Assembly: GCA_965240325.2 (NCBI GenBank)
Contig: OZ251245.1
Coordinates: forward strand, 62,001 to 126,000
Length of the DNA stretch: 64,000 bases
From: Rebecca billardiae RCC1528
Lineage: Eukaryota > Haptophyta
Reading direction: 5' to 3'
Part shown: piece after piece, positions 41,101 to 49,740 of the stretch
How the letters are laid out: each line of letters opens with the position of its first letter
Numbering within the stretch: the first letter of the stretch is position 1
Notes under the pieces: model-generated
Told to the model about the DNA's origin: nothing
The model's database searches: none
The model's input: the letters and a program-made list of their open reading frames with translations, nothing else
Made by a program: the position numbers and the translations under genes

Positions 41101-41913
41101 CCGCAGCCCCGTCTCGTAGTCGTACCAGCGCAGCCAGAAGAAGGGGTTGAGCTGCGCGGCCGCGCGCAGCGCGTTGGCGACCAGCTCGAGCAGCAGCGTG
41201 CTCTGCGCGACGTTGGCGCGCGCGCGGCGCGCGTCGCGGGCGAGGCGGGCGAGGCCGCGCGCCGAGCGCGCGGCGTTGTACAGCGCGTGCAGCCCGACGA
41301 GCCCGGCCAGGCACGCCGGCGCCGGGTGCGCCCACATCGCGTCCCACGGCGTGCGCGACGGCGTGAAGCGCGCTCGGACGGACGCGTCCGCGCCGCGCGC
41401 GCGCGGCGGCTGCAGCAGGTGGGCGATGAGCGGCAGCGCGGCGCGCTGGTTGAGGTCGAAGGCGGGGGGCTGCGCGAGGGCGCGCGTGTCGCCCGGGCGG
41501 CTCCAGTACTTGTGCCCGCCCGGCTCGCGCCCGAGCCCACCGGTCGCGCGGAGGTCGATGACCGCCCAGCCGAGCGCGCCGAGTGCGCCCGCGCCGCGCG
41601 CGTGCTGCTCGTAGCTGCAGCGCTCGTACGTGGGGTTGAGGTGCACGACGATGGCGCCGCGCAGATCGCGCAGGCCCACGTACCGCGGCGGGCACTCGTC
41701 GTACGCCCACTCGTCCGGCGCCGTCGCGAGCAGCGGCGCGTCCACGTCGAAGGCGTCGGGCGAGAAGCGCAGTGCGCCCGCAATCAGCTCGAGGCCGCGC
41801 AGGCGCGCCGGGCCGTCGGTGACGAGGAGGTGCGCGGCGGCGGCGCGGAGGAGGAGGGCGAGCGGGAGGAGCGTGGTGGCGCGCCCGCGCGGCGGCGCGC
41901 TCCGGGTGCCCAT
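38119..41913 (-). CDS. Multi-pass membrane protein with PA-like ectodomain and TIR-like cytosolic domain
   Basis: Intronless, 1264 residues from ATG 41913; the frame extends upstream only to a TTG. A signal peptide (ATTLLPLALLLRAAAAHLL, about 12-30) leads to an ectodomain. LRGAIVVHLNPTYERCSYEQ and the following GALGALGWAVIDL resemble the PA fold (G.i.l..rG.CsF..K...A...GA.a.i). About seven hydrophobic spans follow between 195 and 460. A cytosolic domain at about 625-790 has TIR-like landmarks: LFVSHA (F632 in FVSHA), YLWLDLATIRQHD, VGRMVLVLDPWD and SRVWCLYEVV, with Trp710, Cys711 and Glu714 where TIR domains have the WC..E motif. The final 400 residues are Ser/Pro/Arg-rich and disordered. It could be a plasma-membrane receptor. 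The TIR relationship is an inference from motif order. Confidence 0.7.
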   Translation of the reverse strand: MGTRSAPPRGRATTLLPLALLLRAAAAHLLVTDGPARLRGLELIAGALRFSPDAFDVDAPLLATAPDEWAYDECPPRYVGLRDLRGAIVVHLNPTYERCSYEQHARGAGALGALGWAVIDLRATGGLGREPGGHKYWSRPGDTRALAQPPAFDLNQRAALPLIAHLLQPPRARGADASVRARFTPSRTPWDAMWAHPAPACLAGLVGLHALYNAARSARGLARLARDARRARANVAQSTLLLELVANALRAAAQLNPFFWLRWYDYETGLRLLLVPALLGSVATTLFLAFAAQAAANAGLVSMRVTLPRYRRALRASALALGALVVASEVIRALGERAPRVNSQLVLLAALSLPPLVVTTAACQVDRLVRRALGAAPALLVRALSWGVRLTLILCLAQAAVGMAFPWAFVRAWPCVLVFSAHAELANAISTVQISAFVGCCSPARGLRTRAARALGALLGTRDESAVGASAGAQPAAVAAAGDGAEAGWGTLLASRLGLPHRIVESSDALARAHAAVAARRGSAARAARAARAARRPQLPGRVSRVVGALAAMGHAHDEPPEAELAHLLLGVQLRFLEELCERHSIGADTTSAEVGRLVAALTQSSGKSLAEAGEGLVLADGTRAVGRATLFVSHAQACPFRKLLSAVRLHAASTGLDESGLYLWLDLATIRQHDVQAGIRHIGSVIAKVGRMVLVLDPWDAAVSLSRVWCLYEVVQCRLHRHVELQLALPSELAAFLAALDHDGARVLQTLSSFDCRTARASVASDRASIFKLIGAAFGAATRWTPLGHGRFSFRRLRSAELGRALGRLSDGLRERLSSGRARSERAGATSARAHSGARGEQQDSFSGGGSSLRSGASSPSAGHHAVSAAALDAFNAEVRAALLHALTLASWRARPAPPAARQSRHGSGMFAFLGARRETPTTPITPRRDGAPLAARGRVSRPRTSPLPSPNASGLPALSRERSSAACDAAGAAHLQPQRLERPRAATVGLGVAAGGGAHEPPAQRQPSRSPDSVLLFKPSRLLAERASQKVGRRCSPEPGRGPDPPRAHAAAARGLAAAAGRASPVPPGAEAAPGPSGGGVPGAAAPEAPLRPAPRTCYAGGLRGLSPVVRAAGNGARITPVASHGAAGEAWAKASQASPSVSDSYTSSSASEASSVPSSRRMSLRRSTPQSSRLRPPERSAAAAPSARARLSRGTVGGGRPSSSLDPAVAAGDGADVEGSRRGSADGAIGIEQDDGRPSVSGGACAHQHGGISSCGGGRGY

Positions 41914-42410
41914 GGCGTTGTTGCGCGCGTGCGGGTGGCGAGGGCGAACGGCGGGGGAGGAGGGCGAACGTCGCTCGCTCACAGAATGATTCTCAGGGAG
42001 GTCGTTGGTGTGCAAAATACCGCTCGGGGTAGGCGCGAACTACCCACCTAGGCTACTTGTTTCTTTTTGTACCATCTCGGAGCAATCTGAGTGGCTAGAA
42101 ACGAGCGCGAAGCTTTTCAGACGAGCTTTCTTACATGTGCGATTGTGGTTGTAGCGTCTCATTAGCGGCTTGATGCCCTCGTCGGATTTTCCGTCGTACG
42201 AACGTCGATTGGATCTCACACAAACCAACAGACAGCCCCCCGATTCCCCAAGCGGCGGCAATCGAACACCGACTGTTATGCAATAGCACACGGGCGCTCA
42301 CGTTTTGCCTGCTTACCGGAACGACACTTACTCCCAAATTCCCCTCACACAAACCAAGATTCCTACTACGGTACCACCGGAAGCTGCGCGGGCCACCCAG
42401 CGCGCAAAGC
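41914..42410. other. Intergenic spacer of moderate GC, unexplained
   Basis: The segment 42040-42400 has near 50 percent GC, unlike anything nearby. CTCACACAAACCA occurs twice (about 42217 and 42344). A minus-strand frame (42040-42291) with balanced codon use encodes an 83-residue Ser/Arg/Lys-rich sequence without a clear start or motif. It may hold an old insertion or an RNA I cannot identify. Confidence 0.4.
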
Positions 42411-44281
42411 TCACTTGCGCTTGCCGCCGCCCTTCTTGCCGCGCGCGGACCCCTTGCCGCCCTTGCCCTTCCCGCCGCCCTTCTGCCGCTTGGCCGCCGC
42501 CTTCTCGCCGCGCTTGTCGGCCAGCATGCGCTTGTCCACGCGCTTCACGCGGCCGGTGCCCGCGCCCTTGGGGCCGCCCGACTTGGCCGCAGCAACGGCG
42601 CTGCGCCCGCTGCGCCCGGTGACGACGATCTTCGCCGAGGGCCGCTTCTTGCCCAGCTTGCCGCCGCCCTTCGAGTAGAGCTTCTCGATCGCCGTCGCCT
42701 TCTCGCGCTCGGACATGTCCTCCTTGCCCACAATCGCGTTGGCTTGCTTCTTGAGCTGCGGCGTGTGCGCGCGCGCAGCGGCGCAGCGGCGTGTGCGCAG
42801 CGGGGGCCACGGGCGGAGGGCAGGTGCGGGTGTGAGCTGGCGTACGCGGTGTGCGCGGCGTGCGCGCACCGCCACCGGGCGGGGGCATGCAGCCGCGGCC
42901 GCGCGCGCGCGCAGCCGGGGCGTGGCGCCTCCGCGCGCGTCCGTCTAACCGCGCGCGCGCACGTGGCGCGTGGGGCGCACGTGGCGCATCGGCGCGTACC
43001 TTCTCGATGACCTTGGCCGTGCGCCGCTTCTTGCGCGCCTTGGCCTCGGCGACCTTGCCGATCGTGCGCGCGTCGATCGCCTTGAGCCCCTCCGCGGCCG
43101 CGCTCAGCGCCGCCGCGTCCGCCAGCTGCAGCCCCGCCGCCGTGTGCCGCACGCGCCGCTCGTCGTCTGCAAACCATTCGGGCAGCTCTGCGCGCGGCGC
43201 CGGGCCGGCGGGTGGGCGGGGTGAGGGGCGGGGTGAGGGCGGGGTGCCGCGCGGCGGCGCACGGCCCGCGCCCTCCCCACCGCGAGCTCGCAGCGGACGT
43301 GGCGGTGGCGGTGCGCGGTGCGCGGTGCGCGGTGCCGGCTGCGACAGGCGGCGGGCGACAGGCAGTGGGCGGCTGCGGCGTGGCGCGCGGCGCGGCGCGC
43401 GGCGCGGCGCGGCGTGGCGCGCGGCGCGGCGCGCACCCTTGTCCGCCCACGCGTTGCGGTTGTAGGCGCTGTCCTCGAGATCGCGGCGGGAGCGCTTGCG
43501 GATCAGCATCTGGCCGAGGGCGATGCGCTCGGCCTCGCGCTCCACGCGCGCCTGCTGCGCGCGGTGCCTGCTGCCGCCGTACACTGCGCGCGCGCCGCGC
43601 CGCGCCGGCCAGCGCGCGCGCCGCGCTCAGCCGCGCGCCGCGGGCCGCGCGGCGCGCGCCTCTCGACGGCGTGTGGCGCGCCGCGGCGCGCAAGGGGGGT
43701 TGCACGGCGCGCGCGGCGGCGGCGGCGGCGGGCGCGCGCACCCGTGCCCACGCGCTCGAGGTCGTCCTCCCCGTCCTCCTCCTCCGCGCCGCCAATCTCC
43801 GCCGCGCCCGTCGCGACGGCGCGCGCGGCCGCGCGCGCGCGCGCCGCCGCGCCCTCGCGCGCCGCGCCGTTAGCCGCGCGCTCGGCGGCGGCCGGGGCGG
43901 CGCGGCCGCGCGCGCTCGCGGCCGCGCCGCCGGGCGAGGGCTTGGCGCGCTTGCCGCGCGGCGGCGGATCCTCCTCCTCCTCCTCCTCCTCCTCCTCTGT
44001 CGCGTCGCCGTCCGTCTCGCCGCCCTCCTCCTCCTCCTCCTCCTCCTCCTCCTCCTCCGCCTCCGAGTCCGCGCCCGCGGCCGCGGCCGCGCCGCCGCCG
44101 CCGCCGCCGCGCGCGCGCTTGGCGCCGCCCGCGCCGCCGCCGCGGTCCGCCTCGACCTGCGCCATGAGCGGCAGCGAGAACCACGCGTCGGCGTGGCCGC
44201 GCTCGTCGCCCTCCTCCTCGCCCTCCTCCTCCTCCTCCGCGCCCGCCTTCGCCCCCGTCTTCAGCAGCGGGTTGGCCACGC

Positions 44282-44316
<35 letters not shown>

Positions 44317-44497
44317 CTGTCCGCGGCCGCGCCGCCGCCGCCCAGCGCGCGCTCGCGCTCCGGGCCCGTCTTGAACTTGGCGGCGAGGGCGCGCTGCTGC
44401 GCGGCCTTGGAGCGCGAGCGCGCGCGGTACTGCTCGTACAGCTCGTCCAGCTGCGCCTCGAGCTGCGCCGAGTACGCCGCCTCGTCATCGTCGTCCT

Positions 44498-44528
<31 letters not shown>

Positions 44529-44566
44529 CGCGGCGGCCGCCGCGCGCCGCGCGCCGCCCGCGCCGC

Positions 44567-44597
<31 letters not shown>

Positions 44598-46964
44598 CGG
44601 GACGATGTCGGCGGAGGCGCCGCCCTTCGCCTCGTCGCCCAGCACCGCCTCGAGCGCGCCCTCCCCCCGGACCCTCGCCAGCGAGAAGAGCTCCGGGTCG
44701 TCCTGCAGCTCGAGCGCATCGCCCGGCAGCTCCATCTTCAAGGCGAGCCGCTCCTTCTGTTTAGTCAGCCGCAGCTTGGCGCGGCGGAGGGCGAGCTTCT
44801 CGCGCGCCGAGGCGGAGGCGGCGAGGGAGTCGAGCGCGACGAGCGCCTCGGCGTCCTCGCGCTCGTCGCCGTCGAGCGAGCACCCGTCCTCCTCCGCCCC
44901 GCCCTCCGCCGCCGCCGGCGCGCCGCCCTCCGCAGCCGCCAGCCGCGCCGCCCACGCCGCCCGCATCTTGAGCCGCCACTTGAGAAGCGTGCGCAGGTCG
45001 CCTGCGGGGGTAGGGTTAGGGTTAGGGGTAGGGTTAGGGTTAGGGGTAGGGGTAGGGGTTTGGGGTTGGGGGGTTGGGGTGAGCGGCGGAGGCAGGGGGC
45101 AGGCACGCGGCAGGCCGGTGCGTGCGGGCCGCACCGGCGCGCGGCCGCCTGCCGCGCAGCCGCTGCCGAGCGCGGCCGTGTCCGCGAGCCGAGCGGCCCG
45201 GCTGCGGCCGCGGCTGCTGCTGCTGCTGCGGCTGCTGCTGCTGCTGCTGCGGCTGCGGCCGCGGCTGCTGCTGCGGCTGCTGCTGCGGCTGCTGCTGCGG
45301 CTGCTGCTGCTGCTGCTGCTGCTGCTGCGGCTGCTGCTGCTGCTGCGGCTGCTGCTGCCGCTGCTGCGGCTGCTGCGGCTGCTGCTGCCGCTGCTGCGGC
45401 TGCTGCGGCTGCGCGGTCGTGTTGTGTGTCGCGCGCGCAGCCGCGGCCCAGCGCTCCGCGCGCGCGCGCGCTGCGCCGCGTGCGCGCACCCTTGCCGAGC
45501 ACGCGCAGGTCCTCGCACAGCCGCTTCACCTCGAGCGTGGTGCTCGGCTGCTCTTCGTAGAACGCCACCGCCGCGTCCGCGCCGTCCCACACCAGCCGGC
45601 TCTTCTCCGAGAGCACGCGCACCGGCGCCTCCGAGCGCACGAACGCCACCACGGGCGCGAGGTGGTACAAAGTGTAGTCCGCCTCCGCGTACCCGAGCGC
45701 GGGCGCCTGCGGGGCGGCGTGTGGCGCGGCGTGTGCAAGGCGGGTTAGGGTTAGGGTGAGGGTTAGGGTTAGGATCGGTGTGTGCCACGTGTGTGCACGG
45801 GGCGTGCGGGGCGGCAGGCGTGCGGCGTGCGTGCAAGGGGGAGGGCCGGGGCGCCCGCGCGCGCCGCGCCGCGCGCCCCGCCGCCCGCGCGCGGCCCTCT
45901 GCGCGCGGCCGCGCGGCGGCTCGCGGCGCGCGGCGCGGCGCGGCGCGCGCGCCTTTGCGCCCGGCTTGGCCTGCAGCGCGTTCGCCTGGCGCAGCTGCGT
46001 CAGGTCGGAGAAGACGGCGCGCGGGTCGAAGAGGCGCGGGTCGATCTTGGCGCCGGTGAAGCGCGAGCACACGACGAAGATCTCCGCAGACTCCGCCCGC
46101 GACGCCTGCGGCTTGGTCGCCTCGACGCGGTCGAACAGCTGCGGGGGCGCACGCGGGGCGGCGCACGCGCGGGGGGCACGGGCGGGTGTGTGCGCGGGTG
46201 GGCGGGGTGGGCGTGGAGGGTGACGCTCGGGCGGCGGGGCGCGGGCTGTGCACACCGCACACACACACGGTTACACACAAAGCGCTACACACACAGCACA
46301 CGCGCACGCACAGACACACAGACAGTGCTATACACACACACTGGTACACACACACGGGTACACACACGGGTACACGCGCACCTGGTTGAAGACCCACAGC
46401 AGCGCGTTACACACACACACACGGGTACACACACGGGTACACACGCACCTGGTTGAAGACCCACAGCAGCGCGTTGTAGTCGGCCGAGCGGAAGACCTTG
46501 GTGACGAACCAGCCGCCGGGGGCGAGGAACTCGGCGCCGAGCTTGAGCGACGCGAGCGTCAGCTCCGCCTGCCCGTACGCGTCCTTGAGCCACGCCTGCC
46601 CCACGTTGGGCGCGCCGTCATGCAGTACGCAGTCGACGCGCACGTCCTTGAACTGCTTGCGCAGCGCGGCGCGGCACGAGTCGGAGGTGATGTCGGCGGT
46701 GAGCGTGACCGCCTTGGGGACGGGGCGGATGGGCACCAGGTCCACCCCCACCAGCACGCCGGACACCGGCATGTACTCGCGCGCCACCTGCAGCCACGAG
46801 CCGGGCGCGGCGCACAGGTCGAGCACGCCGCGCGCGCCCTGCAGGAAGCCAAACTTCTTGTTGAGCTGGACGAGCTTGAACGCGGCGCGCGAGCGGTAGC
46901 CGCGCTCCTTCGCGAGGTGGTAGTACTTGTCGAGCCGCTTCTTCGCCACGCCCTTCTTCCCCAT
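42411..46964 (-). CDS. SPB1: Spb1/FTSJ3-type pre-rRNA 2'-O-ribose methyltransferase
   Basis: Seven exons: 46964-46449, 46138-45953, 45706-45490, 45001-43742, 43583-43437, 43187-43000 and 42755-42411; 952 residues, and every junction keeps frame. Exon 1 is the FtsJ/RrmJ methyltransferase: [40 protein letters not shown] (SAM-binding, DLCAAPGSW), [15 protein letters not shown] and [14 protein letters not shown] (catalytic K). Exons 2-4 give the DUF3381 middle part ([20 protein letters not shown]). An acidic low-complexity region with Asp/Glu runs follows, then Spb1_C ([48 protein letters not shown]) and a very basic tail. It should methylate 25S/28S rRNA in the nucleolus during 60S assembly. Intron 2 has a GC donor (AAG|GCGCGC); introns 2 and 3 carry telomere-like repeats. 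An exon-1 end duplication lies in intron 1. Confidence 0.92.
45007..45082 (-). repeat. Telomere-like CCCTAA array in Spb1 intron 3, at the 3' splice site
   Basis: On the plus strand the array reads GGGTAGGGTTAGGGTTAGGG and variants (TTAGGG, GTAGGG, TTTGGGG). In the transcript sense it reads CCCTAACCCTACCC, ending two bases before the CCCGCAG acceptor at 45002. Confidence 0.9.
45215..45415 (-). repeat. CAG/CCG microsatellite in Spb1 intron 3
   Basis: About 200 bp of CTG/CGG repeats on the plus strand (CAG and CCG in transcript sense), spanning the middle of the 488-nt intron. Translated by chance, it would give Gln/Pro runs; it is not exon, because the frame-correct junctions skip it. Confidence 0.85.
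45743..45773 (-). repeat. Telomere-like array in Spb1 intron 2
   Basis: Plus strand GGTTAGGGTTAGGGTGAGGG continuing TTAGGGTTAGG; in transcript sense five CCCTAA-type units, about 36 nt upstream of the acceptor CCCCGCAG at 45707. Confidence 0.9.
46255..46475 (-). repeat. Duplicated exon-1 end and splice donor with GTGT-rich tract (Spb1 intron 1)
   Basis: AACGCGCTGCTGTGGGTCTT plus CAACCAG|GT occurs at the true exon 1 end (46475-46447) and again inside the intron (46408-46379). Each copy is followed by GTGTACCCGTGTGTGTACCC and GTGTGT runs. The sequence continues as a (GT)n-rich tract to about 46255. The second copy supplies an extra donor, but the retained segment contains an in-frame stop near 46407. 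Confidence 0.85.
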
Positions 46965-47328
46965 CGCGGCGCGGGCCTCCGGGGGCGGGAGGCGGGGAGA
47001 TGCGGCCGGCCCTGGGCACGCAGTCGGCGCCCGTGCCCCAGCGGCGGGCCAGTCCGGGACGCGTGCCGGCCGCGAGCTTTTTGTGGCCGGCGCGAAAACT
47101 CCAAACCTGCTGGCGGCAAGAAAAAACCGCCGGCCGCGGCCGGCGGGTTTTTCTGCTCGTCGGTGGGTTTCGAATATCGCCGCGGCGAGAAAGGCCGCGG
47201 CGTGGATATCCTCCGCGCGGACGGCGCGCTCACTGCTCGCGGCTCGGATCAGCAGGGCCGCCCTCGGCGCGCGCGGCTGCAGTCGGACGGCCGGCGGCGG
47301 GACTGCCCGCCGTCGCACGCAGCGCGCG
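46965..47328. other. Bidirectional promoter, with palindrome
   Basis: This 364-bp region divides the divergent Spb1 and EF-hand genes. It holds the large inverted repeat at 47122-47152 listed separately. No further motif is clear. Confidence 0.55.
47122..47152. promoter_or_regulatory. Near-perfect 14-bp-arm inverted repeat
   Basis: AAAAACCGCCGGCC, spacer GC, GGCCGGCGGGTTTTT: the arms pair with one extra G. It sits midway between divergent starts, so either a dimeric regulator site or a cruciform is possible. Its A-run, GC stem and T-run also mimic a bacterial terminator, which is not expected here. Confidence 0.5.
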
Positions 47329-48293
47329 ATGACGTCGGTGCTCTCCGTGGTCTTCCTGCTCGGCGCGGCGATGCACTTCTCCCTCGCCCCGCTGTACATC
47401 TTCATGCCCTCCGCCATCATGGGCGGGCGGCCCAACCGCTCCATCCACCCGGCCATCCGTGCGCGCGCGCGCAAGGCGTGGCCGCGCGCGCGCGTGCGCG
47501 CAGCCAGCCTGGGCGCGCGCGGGAGGGCGGCTGGTTGTGGTGGGCCCTCGAGCCTCGTGCGCGTGCCCACGCACGGGAATCGCCGCGACCCGCCCCTCGC
47601 CCCCGCGCCTCCTGCCACTCGCCGCGCCGCCGCGCACGCGCGCGTGTGTGCGCGCGTGCGCGTGTGCGTGTGTGCGGCGGCGCAGGCCACTTCCTGGCGA
47701 TCCTCGGCGCCGCGCACGGCGGCTTCGCGGCGCAGCTGGTCGCGGCCGCCTTCCTGCCCAACGAGGTGCGCGCGCTCTTCGGCTGCATCTGCCTCCTCGG
47801 GTACGCGGTGATGGGCCCGATCGCGGAGGGGCTCGCCCTTGAGCGGCCGCCGACGCTGTGGGACTGTCTTTCGTGCTGCTTCTCGTCGTCGCGCGGGTTC
47901 GCGGACGCGGACAAGGACGGCGACGGCTACCTCACGGAGGAGGAGTGGCGCGCCGCGCAGGCCGCCGGCGCCATCCCGCGCTCGCGCAAGTGGTCGCGCG
48001 TGATCGCTGAGCTGGACACTGACAGCGACGGCCGCGTCTCGCTCGCCGAGTTCAAGCGGCTCAAGAACCCGTCGCTCAACTTCCCGGTGGTGGTGGCGAT
48101 CCTGCTGCTCGGGATGGTGTCGGACACCGGCCTCTCGCGGTACACGCTCGCGGCGGGCGCCATCGTGGCCCTCGGCCTGCTCATCTTTGGCGCGATCGCC
48201 TTCACCAAGACGGAGGCTTGCAGGAAGCGCCGGGCAGAGGACGGCGCCGACGAGGAGTCGGACGACGAGGGCGAGGAGGGCGGCGCCGACTGA
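47329..48293 (+). CDS. Small four-TM protein with an EF-hand pair
   Basis: Two exons, 47329-47458 and 47686-48293 (phase 1; ATC C|GTGCGC ... GCGCAG|GCCAC), 245 residues. Four hydrophobic spans are seen: [19 protein letters not shown], an exon-2 span around [40 protein letters not shown], and a C-terminal pair ([37 protein letters not shown]). Between the second and third pairs lie two EF-hand loops, [12 protein letters not shown] and [12 protein letters not shown], both with complete calcium ligands. The C-terminus is acidic ([12 protein letters not shown]). It may be a calcium-sensing membrane protein; no family is recognised. Intron 1 contains GT-rich sequence near its 3' end. Confidence 0.65.
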
Positions 48294-48835
48294 GCGGCGC
48301 ACGCTGCGGTGCGGCGCGGTGCCGCACGGCCCGCTCAGCGTCAGATCGTGTCACACTGACGTCGCCTGGCGCGTCGGGCGGCGCGGCAGCGGCCCAGAGG
48401 CAGACACGGTCGGCGCGCCCTCAATCCTCATGCCATGGTCCTCAGTCCGGGTCTAACTGGCTCGGTGGCAGTGAGCGGACTCGCGGAGTTGATGCATATA
48501 GTCGTCAGCATCACTGTGACGAGCAGATGCCGATATGCGGATGCGGCTCGGAGCGCCTTGGGGCGGGCACCGCGCCACGCGCTCGCTGTGCACACCTGAG
48601 CAGCCGCTGCGGCGGCATGACAGTCAGCAGCATATCGTCGCGCGCGGGCCAAAAACAACTATGAGCGGCCAGCCTCGCGGCTGGGCGTGCCACCCAGCCA
48701 TGCACTATGAATGGCCGGACGAGATCAGGCCGAGATCTTGGGCGCGTCTCGGTGGGCGCTCAGCAAAAATGGCCTGCTCGCTTTGGAAGCCGCGCGCGGC
48801 GCCATCGCGCGGCGGAGGCGTGTGTCACAAGGCGC
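48294..48835. other. Intergenic spacer, no gene seen
   Basis: The spacer holds the 3' UTR of the EF-hand gene and the promoter of the monooxygenase gene. No repeat, RNA or frame with motifs is found. Confidence 0.45.
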
Positions 48836-49169
48836 ATGCCAGGCTTGCCAGCGCCCCACGGGCGGCGCGCCGCGCGCCCGCGGCTCGGCGCGACGCTCGC
48901 GCTCGCGCTCGGGCTCGCCGGCGCGCGCCGCGCCGCGTGCGCCGCCGAGTCGCAGGGCCCGTCCTCGCTCTTCGGCTTCGCGTGCGCCGCGCACTTTTCA
49001 GACGAGCAATTCGTCGTGCACTGGCTGCTCGACGTGGAGCCGAGGGCGTGCCGCGCGCGCGGCCGGCCGGGCGGGCGGCGCGCGCTGGGGGTTGTGAACG
49101 GGAGCGAGGCGGAGCGGTCGCGCGGCCGCGCGATGCAGGAGCAGCCGGGCTGGGGCGGCGGCTGGCCCA

Positions 49170-49219
<50 letters not shown>

Positions 49220-49420
49220 TGGGGCGGCTGGCCGCGCCGCGCCGGCGGCGTCTCGGGCGGCGTGAGCGGCTGGCCGATGAACGGTGGCGCCGCCGACACG
49301 CGCGGGCCCGGGATGGGCGGCCCGCCGCCCGAGCGCGGCGGGCCCATGCCGTGGGGCGGCACGATGGCGCCCGGCGGCGGCGGGCCCAGGCCAGGTCCGC
49401 GGCCGCCGGGCGGCGGCTGG

Positions 49421-49453
<33 letters not shown>

Positions 49454-49709
49454 CGGATGGGCATGCAGCCGTGGAACACCGCGGGCCCGCCCGGCGGCGG
49501 CGGCGGCGGCGGCCCGCCCGGCGGCGGCTGGGGCGGCGGCAGGTACGGCGGCGGCATGCAGGGCGGCGCTTCGACCGGGTGGGGCGGCGCGCCCGGCGCG
49601 CCCGGCGGCGGCGGTGGCGGTGGCATGTTTGGCGGCGGCGGCGGCGGCGGCGGCGCGCCCGGTGCGCCCAGCGGCATGTTTGGCGCGCCCGGCGGCGGTG
49701 GCGGCATGC

Positions 49710-49740
<31 letters not shown>

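Noticed and set aside
42260-42295. Possible tRNA T-loop TTCGATT on the minus strand
   Set aside because: The neighbouring bases do not form a five-pair stem.
43212-45560. Plus-strand frames rich in Leu, Arg and Ser with Ala runs across the Spb1 gene
   Set aside because: They are antisense to Spb1 exon 4 and its CAG/CCG intron; the Ala or Leu runs come from the microsatellite.
47122-47152. Bacterial-style intrinsic terminator
   Set aside because: The stem and T-run look right, but the context is a eukaryotic divergent promoter with spliced genes on both sides.
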